Shown here: positions 1-11,300 of the stretch, piece by piece | Layout: each line of letters opens with the position of its first letter | How positions within the stretch are numbered: position 1 is the first letter of the stretch | Source: Acanthopleura granulata | Lineage: Eukaryota; Mollusca; Polyplacophora; Chitonida; Chitonidae | Reading direction: 5' to 3' | DNA length: 64,000 bases | Assembly: GCA_016165875.1 (NCBI GenBank) | Contig: JABBOT010000001.1 | Span: forward strand, 35,519,011 to 35,583,010 | Program-made: the position numbers and the translations under genes | Notes under the pieces: model-generated | The model's database searches: none | The model's input: only the letters and a program-made list of their open reading frames with translations | Told to the model about the DNA's origin: nothing

Positions 1-95
1 ATTATGATGGGAGTAAACTGGAACCCCACGACCATTTGCAGGTTACTGGCAGACCATCTCATATCCGGTCATAGTAGACTATACAAATTTATATT
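1..95 (-). mobile_element. SINE fragment at window edge
   Basis: ATTATGATGGGAG...CCCACGACCATTTGCAGGTT...GGCAGACC matches the middle of the SINE family described at 56,470. Head and tail are lost. Confidence 0.65.
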
Positions 96-329
96 TTCCA
101 CGTATTACGGATGTATTAGGTATAGCAATTTGGTGTGTGTCACTTTGTGATATCCGTGTCTCTTTGTGATATATATGCCATTGTTGTTTAGTAATACCTC
201 TACTTAACAATCTCAATGCAAATATTGCCGCATGGCATATATTTCACAAATTGAATAATTAAGAAATATATCCGTGAATTGTCTGTTATTAGCTTGGCAT
301 TGTATTATATAATGGTCGCAATGTTTGTT

Positions 330-435
330 CATTTATTTGTGTACTCGATTGGTGTCGTCGTACTCAAGAATATTTCACTTATGCGACGGCGGTCAGCATT
401 ATGAGGTGGGGGGGACCAGACCGATCCCGGGCTGG
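330..435 (-). mobile_element. SINE tail fragment
   Basis: GATTGGTGTCGTCGTACTCAAG and TTTCACTTATGCGACGGCGG match the tail half of the family. The copy stops after the GGTGGG string. Confidence 0.7.
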
Positions 436-490
436 TCACAATGCTTTGTCAGCGGTAGGAGCGGTGATAGAAAATATAGCGGGTTCTTTT

Positions 491-2520
491 CCCCTGAAGT
501 TGAAGGTGAGGTTTCCTGCGAACTGTAAATAGACCTTTAAACTGCTGACACAATGAGCACTTAATGGGAAACGCGTAAAACTCCTTCCCGCCTTTAACAA
601 AGTGGTTCAAAGCTATGTGTTCCTTTGTTCTTCCTTGTAGAACGTAATACTATTTTGTGCATGTTTACTCATTTTTTCACTACCCTTTGTGTAGCCCAGT
701 CTCCCACTGCAAAATTGCAAATTAAGGAAGGGCGAGAGAATGGCTATACATGAATCTCTGGTTTTGCAATTATTACGAACTAAAAGAGTTTTTCAGAATG
801 ATAATGTGTTGTATATGCAACCCAATCACCACTCCCTGTGAGGCCTACACACAATGTAAGAAATGTCTATAGAATTAAAAAGGTGTTTACAATCCCAGAA
901 TAAATTAAAGCTCGTTTTATTCTACTTTCCCAGTTTAAGTAGTTCTAAGCCACTTACGTCTTAAGAAATGCAAATAACATAACTGCAACTTTTCTTTTTA
1001 CTTAATTCTGAGAAAGCCATGGTGCTTGGGGGCATGTAAGTTACTACTTCTTAAACTTACATGAACAGTTAGAATAGAACCATGACTGAGGTAAGAGTCC
1101 GGATTTCACCGGTAATGCGAGACCATTTGCCACTATTGTCGCTGCTCTGGTTTCACTCAATGTTGTAGTCATATAGTTTAAAAAAACAACAAAAGTTGCT
1201 GTTAGTGTGTTGCTCCCCACGTGACTTCTTACGTCAATTCATTCATGCTTTACTGAATGGGTCTTGATGAACAAAGATTGTGCTAATGGAGGACACCCTT
1301 TTAAAATGTTGCATGTGACGCACATGCGCACATAATCCTCACCACAATGATCTACCCTAAATACGTTTAAGAAACACAGTGTCGCAAGAAACAAAGACGT
1401 CTAGCGTCCTATCGATTGAAAAACAGGCGTCGTAAACCATCGGGGGTAGGGGAGACGCTCCACACTGCAGTCCCATCATTTAAAAAAATTCACAATGAGA
1501 TGCGGGATTTGGCAGTGTAAAACTATATTCCGATAACATGCAATCAATTCTCTGAGAAGCAAAATATCCAACCCAATAAACTGAAAACAAGGCAATCCAA
1601 ATCCAGCGTTTGAGAAGATAAACTGTCTTAAAAAGGGAGACAAACCTTGCGTTTTCACAAAGCCAGTTTATTTGCGTAAAACAAATCGATATTTCTGTTT
1701 AAGAATATTGTAATTTTTTTTTATTATTTTAAGACCTAGCGATGAAGGTTTAAGAACAATTAATAACATAACAGAGAAACATTTCATACAGTCTCGAATA
1801 CAATGAAAATAACCCATTAATAGTGTATGAACATAAAACTGTCAATAGACAGCACGAAATTCACCAATGCCAACTGTAAAGTTCCCTTGAATACTTAAAA
1901 CGTTTTAAATTTTATACCGGAATGTTCCAAAATTTTAACTTTAAGAAAGCAATTGCTGAATATTATCAGTTAACCGTGTACAACGTTAAAACAAGATATC
2001 TCATTCACAATTAATATACATAAACCTACATTAAACAGCTAACACTACAAGCTAAATAAATTACAACCATATAAATTTCACCTGAACATGTAAAATATTT
2101 TAAATTCTTTTAAATACACGGGTTGTTCCCATTTTAAAGAAAACATATGTTGAACATCAACAGAACAGCACCAAAAACAATTTCAAAGTATCTGGATTTT
2201 ATAACCTAAACAATTACGCCCTTAGTTCGTGGAATTGTTCATCAGAGTCAAGCAAGTTGGGTCGGGCTCATAATTCTACAATAAACCATTCACTTCGTAG
2301 TGACACTAAGCGTTCTATTTGCTTTTTTTCCATGGAACACGCCACTGTTCCCTCACACCATGATACTATGAGGTAGCATTCAAGTCTTCTTCCCAGCATT
2401 AGGTCATACTTCATTTTGAAAGCCTTCCTTCGCGTATCACCTACCACCGTTGGAAGTTGATATCAGGCAGGGAATTACAGTTGACCCTAGCGTTGCTGAA
2501 ATGCATATATAGAGGGAATG
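491..2520. other. No gene seen
   Basis: AT-rich, short frames only. The stretch CTCCTTCCCGCCTTTAACAA (near 580) has a reverse-complement relative at 4,957-4,980, perhaps from a shared old transposon. Confidence 0.5.
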
Positions 2521-2524
2521 TTTA

Positions 2525-3216
2525 AGCTACGTTCACACTAGGCACGGAAACGGTCGGGGAGGGGAGGGGCGGGACCTATTCCGTTCCGATTTCGTCCCAA
2601 ATGGGTATAGCAGTGAAAATGTACAAACTTTCACATACACGGAAGCACAATTAGTGTCAGGCCAAGGATTCGGACAGATAGCTTGCAGACCCATTTTTTC
2701 CGATCCCGAGAGAAAAATCGTGACGGTTTTTCACTGGAACCAATCAGCGTCGTTTAACTTTAAACATGGCGTCAGATACAGATCGCACTGAACTGCTGAT
2801 TCACGAAGTGGAAATGAATAAACTGTCGTCCTATCTTAGACACTGCAACTACGAAGATTTGAGAAACAAGATGGACTTGTTCAGTAAGATTTCTCAACGT
2901 GTCCAGATTTGAAAACGGTAACTGGATTATTGTATATGCCGGGGTAGTTTACTTTGTCTCGCATCGAAAACTGGTCACTGTACAACGTAGTCAGTGTGCT
3001 TTGTGTTTCACGTCAAAACAAACACAAATGTTGCTTGCTAAGCGTATATTATTTGATGACCCACTGCTAAACTAAATGACGGTCAGTTTCTTAGTTAATT
3101 AAATTTACTTAGGAGACCGGATCCGTCCTCGAATCCCGCAACCATCCGAAAACGTTATCGTTCACGAATTTGGTAAGGACCCCAGGCAGATTTTCGTGCA
3201 TAGTGTGAACGCGGCT
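2525..3216 (+). mobile_element. PIF/Harbinger-like non-autonomous element
   Basis: Ends are inverted repeats: AGCTACGTTCACACTA at 2,525 and the reverse complement of AGCCGCGTTCACACTA at 3,216. Both are flanked by TTA (2,522-2,524 and 3,217-3,219), the three-base T-W-A target duplication typical of PIF/Harbinger. Length 692 bp. It holds one small MADF-like ORF, so it may be a deleted autonomous element. No transposase was found. Confidence 0.75.
2766..2912 (+). CDS. Short MADF-like ORF in the Harbinger-like element (fragment)
   Basis: 48-codon frame from ATG to TGA, beginning MASDTDRTELLIHEVEMN and containing YEDLRNKMDLFSKI. The spacing (L-I-x-x-V-E... Y-x-D... W/F-x-x-I) resembles the first half of a MADF (Myb/SANT-like) DNA-binding domain. 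Harbinger elements usually carry a second gene of this type which assists the transposase. MADF domains are about 85 residues, so the rest is missing or in a lost exon; probably inactive. The weak similarity comes from pattern only. Confidence 0.5.
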   Translation: MASDTDRTELLIHEVEMNKLSSYLRHCNYEDLRNKMDLFSKISQRVQI

Positions 3217-3477
3217 TTACATGCTGATGTGGAAGCCGATTAAAAACCGCTGCCTTAACAACATATCTGCCTTTATTTTCGGGCCGTAGTAATATGTACT
3301 CTAATATGGCAAGGGGACAGGGCATTTAAAGACTGGTACCTTGTAGAAGAGTGTTGCCCTCCACTACCTGAAAAGAATTTGTGAAATATGTTTTTTCCAA
3401 TAACTAAAATGCTTGGACTAGTCAAGGAACCAACGAGTTCCAATACTACAACGCTTTAGGTATACTGATCTATCTGA

Positions 3478-3715
3478 ATGGTGGTTTACGCCATACTCAA
3501 GAATATATCAATATATACATATACATACACACACATATATATATATATATAAGGGCAGCCTGCAATACGATGGGTGGAAACAGGACAGAGCCAAGGAGAA
3601 ATCCACGCCTATCGGCTGGCTGATGGCAGGTCTTTCCGATGCAACAGGAGAGGAGCCAGCATGAGCTGGACTTGAACTCACATCAACCGAATTCGTTAGA
3701 CGCTGCTAGGTCTTT
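3478..3715 (-). mobile_element. SINE, diverged, with TA insertion
   Basis: GGTTTACGCCATACTCAAGAATAT, then a TA-rich run, then GGAAACAGGACAGAGCC and AGCCAGCATGAGCTGGACTTGAACTC of the family. The tRNA-like head is damaged. Confidence 0.7.
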
Positions 3716-3724
3716 GCAATGCGA

Positions 3725-3910
3725 CGTTTTAATTTTATCAAGGAGACAAATGAAATCCAGTCCTATGAAGTTCAAACTTTTGTAGGAGACAAAGAAAACA
3801 ATTCCAGTATTAAAACGCTTAAACGAAAGACGGAAGTAAATTCCAATATTGAAATGCGTAACTGAAGGGACTGAAACGAATTTCAATACTAAAACATCTA
3901 AATGAGGGAT
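3725..3910. repeat. About four diverged 50-bp tandem repeats
   Basis: Recurring AATTCCAGTATTAAAACGCT-type units alternate with GAGACAAA or GAAGGGACTGAAACG-type strings at a spacing of about 50 bp. The copies are too diverged to count firmly. Confidence 0.45.
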
Positions 3911-4263
3911 GAGGTGGCGGGGGATATAGAAGAAACTTGTACTTTACCCTCGAACAGTATGCAGCTCAAAAACACGCGGCTGTATAGTCTCGACTGGGAA
4001 GTTATTGCAAATCATTTTTGCCAAGGAGTATTTCCGAATTTCCGCCAGCTGGGCTGTAATGTGAAAACACAGGCAAGGTAAGATCCTACTCAATGATCGA
4101 GGATGCAAAAACAGACTTCCGAGTAGACTAACTCCTAACTGATTTATTTATCTGACTGATCCGTTACGCCCCAAACTAAGAACTCTTTCCTTACTTAACG
4201 CTAGTAGAGGTCTATGACTGGAAGAAACCTGTACGGCAATGTAGATCTTTGCCATGCCCTGCT

Positions 4264-4585
4264 CACGAGATAATTGTGCGTTTGCATTGGTCAATTATCT
4301 CGGGAGCACGACTTAGCGAAGATTTTGTGGACACGACTTATTAAAAAAAACACAAAAAACACACAAAAAACACACAAAAAACACACATACACACAGAAAC
4401 AAACACACGAGAAAATACGGAGCCGTAGAAGTGACATGATGCGAAAGAAAAATATTGGTAATAAAAAAATCAGAGTATTTATATTTTCCAGTGTGTGTGC
4501 GTTTCCTGAATGTCTTGCGCACTATTTCTTCACTTAGTCATGCTCTCGACACAAGTGACAAAGAGAAACGCACAATTATCTCGTG
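4264..4585. repeat. Fold-back element with perfect 20-bp arms
   Basis: CACGAGATAATTGTGCGTTT at 4,264-4,283 has an exact reverse complement at 4,566-4,585. Variants of the core (CACGAGATAA) recur at 4,293 and 4,611. An ACACAAAAA-type run lies between the arms. Probably part of a MITE; no target duplication could be fixed. Confidence 0.6.
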
Positions 4586-4741
4586 CGCAAGACATAATAA
4601 AGGTGTCGAGAGCACGAGATAAGTGTCATGTCGTGCGCAAGATATCTTCACTGACACACACTCACACGGGAAACAAATTTATTATTTTTTTATCACCAAA
4701 ATTGTTCCTTAGCAGCATTTCACTTTTACGGCTCCGTATTT
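4414..4741. repeat. Second inverted repeat, overlapping the first
   Basis: AATACGGAGCCGTAGAAGTG (4,414-4,433) pairs with 4,721-4,740 at 19 of 20 positions, and pairing continues inward for about 100 bases per arm (including the GTGTGTGTG and GCGCAAGA strings). The axis is near 4,577, different from that of the first fold-back. Open frames across both elements are not genes. Confidence 0.6.
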
Positions 4742-5221
4742 ACGCCTCAATGGTATTGGCTTGTTACGGTATTGAAATTACTCGGGATGAATCAGGAATG
4801 AATGAATGGGAGGCTGATGGGCTACACAAGGAGGTCCAAATCGCAATGAAACTTGTTTTCGCAGTGACACTCCAGAACTTGTGTCTTAGCTGGATATTTT
4901 ACACACCGACAAGTCTGAGGTGCTCCAGGAAAGAATAAAAGGACACTCAACTTTGGACTGCCTTGCTAAAGGCGGGAAGGAGTCTCGAAAGTTCCCTCAA
5001 TACTACTTGACATCACTGCGGCACTTTTGTTCCCATGTCATGGCCAACTGGATAAACAGGTTAGCCTTTAAAATTTGTTTCTTCGTATATCCAATGTGAA
5101 TACCTTGTCACACCTAAGTTCACTATCAAGTTAGACTGGTTTCAAGAGAGGTTAGCCATGCAAACATGAATAGATCGGATTTTAAGATATCAAGTCACGC
5201 AAACGAACTCGTCCAGCTCAC
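4742..5221. other. No C-terminal peroxidase exon recognised
   Basis: Sequence just downstream of exon 24 in gene sense. I looked on the minus strand for the expected last exon of the domain and found no frame that fits. Confidence 0.4.
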
Positions 5222-5385
5222 CTTTCGTAAGTCCATTTTCCTCGTTCTCGTACCAGTAGTAATCGCCTCTTCGAAGTTTCTGAAACTGAAGGGCAAGAAT
5301 ATCGGCGAACAGTGGCCCAGTCTGAGCGCCCTCTATCAACGTTTCGGACAATCCTCCTGTCCAAACGTCTACGTCTTCAGGAGAT
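5222..5385 (-). CDS. Peroxidase gene exon 24: GGL segment
   Basis: 164-nt exon, bounded by TTTCCAG and GTGAGC, joining exon 23 as VYRSPEDVDVWTGGLSE, the family D-I-D-L-x-x-G-G-L-x-E. It continues with GPLFADILALQFQKLRRGD, matching G-P-T-x-x-x-I-I-x-x-Q-F-x-x-L-R-x-G-D. It ends in phase 1 after NGLTK, so at least one more coding exon must follow; none was recognised below 5,222. Confidence 0.92.
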
Positions 5386-8300
5386 CTGGAAAAGATAATG
5401 TCAAGTGTAGCTCACGGGCTTTACGTCATACGCCGGCATGAGAATATGTGGTAAAAGCAACAAAGCCCCAGTATCACGAAGCCGTCCGATGGAGTCAGTC
5501 TTCGTCTTAACTTGGAAACAGCTTACGGTGCTAAAATTAGGACTCCTCTTAAGAATTTTTATTTTAAATTTTAAGTTGACTTATGCCATTTTGATTATGA
5601 CAAGAATCCAAATTAGCTGATAAAACTAAGCTGAAAAGGTATTTTGTCAATTTTTCAACAATTTTTGCTTTGACGTAGTTAAGTTCAAAGAAAAATGTCG
5701 ACATTTAGGCTATTTTTGTCAGCACAAACCCTTACAACAATGAGTAAGGCAGAAACGTCAAGCCAAACGCACTTTTATCAGGCAAAGCAATTGTTATGAG
5801 AACACAACGCATTCGACGTTTTTGTAGATGTGTACGGTGTACGCCAATATCTCTCATGAGGGGAATTCCACTTCACTGGTTTATTATTTAAACTACATGT
5901 CAAGATGTTCAGGAAGTCAGTCCCGTGTTTAATACAAGGATTAGAAAACTGGAACCGGCATGTCAGGATAGTTATATGTACTCTCAAAGGGAAGCGTAGG
6001 CTGCACATAGTTCTTCTTCAGGGCAAAGGGTTACTGGGTGTAAGTCTGGCAAACTTGGGATAAAGCATTCCTGAAATATGTTTAAAAGCCTTTTATGTTT
6101 ATTTATTTGATTGGTATTTTATGCCGTACTCAAAAATATTTCACTTATACGACGGCGGCCTGCCTTATGGTGGGAGGAAACCGGGCAGTACCCCGGGGAA
6201 ACCCACGAGCAGGTTGCGGGCAGACCTTCCCACGTACGACAGAAGAATTTTATAAAATTTAACTTAATCGACAAAATGAGCTTGAAGAAAAATGTTCAAG
6301 TTCGCTGAGTTCGGAACTCGCTAATAACCATTTTCAGCGGTACTACCTAACCACAGCCAACGCCTCAAAGCGAGCTACACTCTAAAAACCAACATGCACC
6401 ACAGGTAAGCATACAAAAACTGTAACAAAATTGAGTATCTACATGTTTTGTGTATGCTGCTTTTTTGTAGAGATACCCGTATACAAATTGTGTACTTAAG
6501 AAAAAGAACGTGTATTGGTGGTATACACCGTTGTGTACCTTGGGTACACAAAAGAGCAGGTGTTTTGTTACACTTTGTTTATCTGTAATACAAAGTCGGT
6601 TTAGTAGTCGATTTAGCATAGCATTTAAATGGAAGAGTGACGTCAAAGGAAGGAATTCGGTGGGGCACCATCTACCTGTACACAGCTTGTAGCTTGTTGA
6701 CCACTTCCTGTGTCATATGCTGGAAGCCCCTGTACGGATCAACACTCCATTCCTTTGCCGGAGTCAGAGAGAACAGCCTTCTGTATTCATTGTAGGAAGG
6801 CAAGCCATGATCTCGTCCTCTCTGAATATTTAAAGCTGCCAGATCAAAGCCGTCGCCCGATCGAGTTTCAAACATGTGATTTCGTAAATCAATGCCAACA
6901 TGACGATCACACATTTCACTATCATCCATCAAGACGCCTCTCCACAAACCGTCTTCATACTTTGTATAGAAATTGTTTCTCCAAAAAGTTTTCTTCAGGC
7001 GCAGGCTTTCTTCCGTCTTCCGGTAGCTTTCATCTAGAAGGCTGTAGGTGTCGCGGATCATGCTGTGGCCGAATCGCATGGCCGCCGTGGCGAAAACGTT
7101 AGAGATGGAGGGATCGACTTTAGGGTCGTAACCGTGGTAGTAATCGGACTTCAAGGGGTTAAGATCATAGGTAGTCATGCGCTCCAGGCCGATGGTCACG
7201 GGTAGGTATTCGCTGTAGGTGATGTGCTGGATGCAAGCAATCAGGATTCTCCGGGCAATCTGGTAGATTTCCTCTGATAAACCGGGATAGCTTTGGCCTC
7301 TCCAAACGTTCCTCTTCAGGCGGATTAGCTTAGAGGCAATGCGGTTGTGTTCCCTCAGTAGAAGTGTGTTAATTCCCGTCAAACCGGGAAATTCCCCGGT
7401 TTTTTCATCACCTGTGATGCAACATACAAAGATAGCGTTACACCGATTTTTTTTTAAATTTCAAATTAGTTTCAAGTCGTCTTTCGGAGTATTCTTTCTT
7501 AACCACAGTGGCCATCTTTACTGTTACAAGAAAAGTGGACAACATCGTTCTTTTCATTCAATGCCACAGTCAGTTATCCTACAACGAGCTGGATTTGAAC
7601 ACATGACCTCCTTGCATGGTAAAAGGAATGTAGTGCGAGTCGCGCCTTACACAACCGGCTTCTCCGGTCCTCTACTAAGGGGAGCAAATCTTGCAACTCA
7701 AAATAGCAGCGCACTCATAGGTATATAAATAGCAATACTAGTTATTTCAATCGCACAGCACAGTCCTGTGAATAATCGAAACTGGCATTGATCAAGTTGG
7801 CAGAGAACAATGGGGCTTTAGGGGTCCCGATTTCTGTTGTACAAAATTAAGGCGTGAATATTCATACGGGGCTCAGACGAAAAAAAAACCATTACCCGAC
7901 AGGAGTACGTTGATTCCTTGCTGGAAGGCTTTCTTGTTTGGATGCGACTGATATGGAAGGTTGTTTGGGAAGGAAAACAAAAGCTGACCTAAAACAAAAT
8001 AGAACTTGAATAGAAAATAAAAAGACACATATTTCTTGCATTTTCAATACATTGTTAAATACTTAACTCCTGAAAGACTGTCAATGTCCTCCAATATGCC
8101 TTACCTTTTTCTCCTCTAAGGATATGCGCATGCTCAGATGTGTGGCCATAAACCACGGTCAGGTCGATGAAAGCGGAAGCTATGTTCAGCTGCTCTCTCT
8201 GCCCTGCAGCAAAGAAACACAAAAGATTCGGTCAGCACTTGTACATATATTTCTGTCCGGGGTTGGTCAAACATAGTTTTCTTAGACTTTTCTAAAGAAT

Positions 8301-11300
8301 CATGACGTGTACAGATGACGTGTTTACGACTTGATTCATGTGCTGTTTTATTTCATTGCTGTTTCATGCGGTACCCAAGAATAATCTTTCCGCTTTTCTT
8401 TGATGACCGAATGTTCGCAGTTTTTATGTTAAAGATATATGGAACTGTATGGATAAAACACCACTAATCTTGCTAACCAGTTTGGCAAGTTATATCGGTG
8501 ACTTCAGCAGACCTGACGAACCCCATGCAACCCCTAGCATAGGAGCGAAAGAAATCATCCGAGGGAATGTCAATGTTAAAACAGCGGTTTCTGGGAAGAG
8601 AAAACACAAATGAGTATGACCAATGCACTGTAAAGTGCACAAAGCAGACAGTTCTCAATGCACTAGCAGAGGGATTTGTTCGAGTGAACAAGACTCGTGC
8701 TGTTGATCAATATCCTATTCCCAATCAATGTAGGCACACATATGGCCTTCATTTACGGGTACAAAAAACTTGTTACAATCTTCAACAGGCCAATGGTGCT
8801 AGAGTTGGATTAATTCTTAAGTTTGTTTTCCCAATTTAATGCCCTTTTGCTTTACTCCATTCCAAACCATGTATTTATAAATTTACACCTATTTCCTCAT
8901 TATTTGTATTTATTATATTATTTAGATTGCTGAATTTTAGCATTGTCGTCTCCGTAAGTAGATTCCAATGAACTTCTCTGGGAATGATTTAAATAAATTG
9001 AACAGCACTACATCCAACTGATTTTATGATGACACAGCTTTCTTAAAAGATGAACAAGTTACGTGACAAGAGGACAACTTTTTCTAACAGCTGGATGACA
9101 AATGCCACTATTCACGGAGACATGTGAAAGACTCACGTGGTAATGGCTTGGTTACAACAGGACAGCTTAGAACCACCAAACCCTGGAAGAAAAAACATCC
9201 ATTAATACAGTTCTCTGAAGGGATTGTTCATTCCTATTACTGTTAATAAAAGCTTACCGCGCGATAAGCTTTCACCTTCCACCTCGCAAGCCGAGGACGG
9301 GGGGCACAGGCACATCGCCACAGCCGTGAGTGGGGGCACCGGTACCGCTCTACAGCCGAGGGAGGGGGCACCGGGACTGTGACAACCCTTAGGGATATTG
9401 TGCCAGCGCCTTAGGGGTAATGTGCCAGCGCCTTAGGGGTAATGTGCAAACGCCTTAGGGGGTAATGGGCAAACGCCTTAGGGGGTAATGTGCAAACGCT
9501 TTGGGTTAGCAATCGGACGAATTTCGAGATTAACCAGTCAAATTCAAAGCTCTCTGAAAACACACCGTTTTCCATTGGCGTATCCGAGAGGTCATGCGAT
9601 AAGGATTGGCCGAAGATGGTATAAAGCGATGTTACAGTGGTGCCAATTGGGGCTTCACTGCTCCTATGGACGACGTTACTGACGAGCCTGGCGTTTGGCA
9701 ATGGGCTCCCGTCCACGCCATGCCGGCGGGGCAGATCACGTCGTCCTTGGCCATCCACGGCATCCTCTGTCAAAAAGATAACAAACATTATTGGTTGATT
9801 CGAGTGTAACTCATGTATACTCGAGGGGACGTCACAAGCATACGTGATTAGCAAAACATGGAGTTGATTTCATTTCGTAAAAATCGTTATATGTTTTGAG
9901 CTATATATATTGTTGTGAACCCCTTCACTGAAATATTGTATATTTTTTTCTTCTTTGGTATTCTAATCAGATCATGGTTTGACAGATTTTTTACTGCTGT
10001 ATACGTTATAGCCTACTTTGTAATTCAGTCGAGCGTTCTCTAGGCTTCTGCATGAGTTTGGTGTCATTGTACATAGAGTGTACATTGTGGAAAGATGTAT
10101 CTGTTTTCCAAACGTTGTTTACGATCAAACAGACCAGAATTTTCTTTACGTTAGCCTACAAATTTGACCAACAAAGTTGTACAGGCGCAGTCATATTTAC
10201 TTCCGTCAACTTGAAAGGATATTGTTGGGATTGGAGCCATTCAACATTCGTCATGTTGTACTCCATTTTTCTGTACGCAGTACTTTGTTGGCTTGTGTTT
10301 CGCCATCTGCTATTTTTTCCTAGACGTTCTTTAGGAGCTTGCATCGCTCATTGTCTCTTCCTATGATTACGTACTTGTCATTCCAAATTGCACTGGAGTG
10401 ACTTTGTGCCAGTTCCGAGCATTGAAACATATATCGCCAGTTGGGTATAACGAACCCTATTGTCTACAAGTCCACTCTGGGAGGTGTAGCTAGATGTGCT
10501 GTACCCACTACCGTTTGTCACTAGTAGGCCAGTGTCATCCTTCGATTCAAGAGATCACATGAACAGTGGATTTCAATTTACGTGGACTGACCCGCCTTTG
10601 TGAAGCTAGATATTCCAACTTTGGACATTAATCCTTAAAAAACTATATACTGTGTAGTTATATGTATTGTTCTTGTATAACATTGAAGTTATACTGCTTG
10701 TTTATTTTGTTCAATTATATCTATTGACCTCATTCAAGCATCTTTTTCGTGTTTCTTTGCTTGGTCTTGTGTAAGGTCTATAGCTGTCTGAGAGTTGATC
10801 AAGCGATTTGTTTATTATTTTTTTTCCGATAGCGGTACCCTTAAATATAGGAAAATCCACAATTCCACAGGGGTCATTTATGCTACATTTCTTAACGGCT
10901 TTTTTACATATACAGTTAATTATGAACTATTAAATGTATCTCCATTTTTACCCCTAAGTAATACCTCCCGAATTACGTTAATGCTGAAGGTTGCTTACTA
11001 AACGATGCAACAATAGTAGCTCTTCCTGCAAAAAATTAAGACGTTGCACATTTTGTCTGATTCAACCTCTGTTTTGAAAACTGGAAAACTTTTGGCAAGC
11101 TACTGACAACCTTACCCACACAAATGCACCTAATAATGGCGTAACAGCACCAGTCGAACGACACAGCGATCACTCTTACTGGGTATATCTTTATCATGTA
11201 CAATTTTAATATCTGCATTGCTGTTCTCCTACCGGACTCGTAAACAGCCTCCAACTGTCGAACAAACGGCGTGTATGCTGCGCCCAACAGTGGCTGCAAA

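Noticed and set aside
4274..4938. Open frames of 87 and 142 codons
   Set aside because: They lie over fold-back repeats and low-complexity ACACAAAA tracts, with no domain.
9411..9565. Continuation of the peroxidase frame beyond exon 18
   Set aside because: The frame runs through the donor into tandem repeats (repeated ALAHYP-like residues); the spliced path gives the conserved domain.
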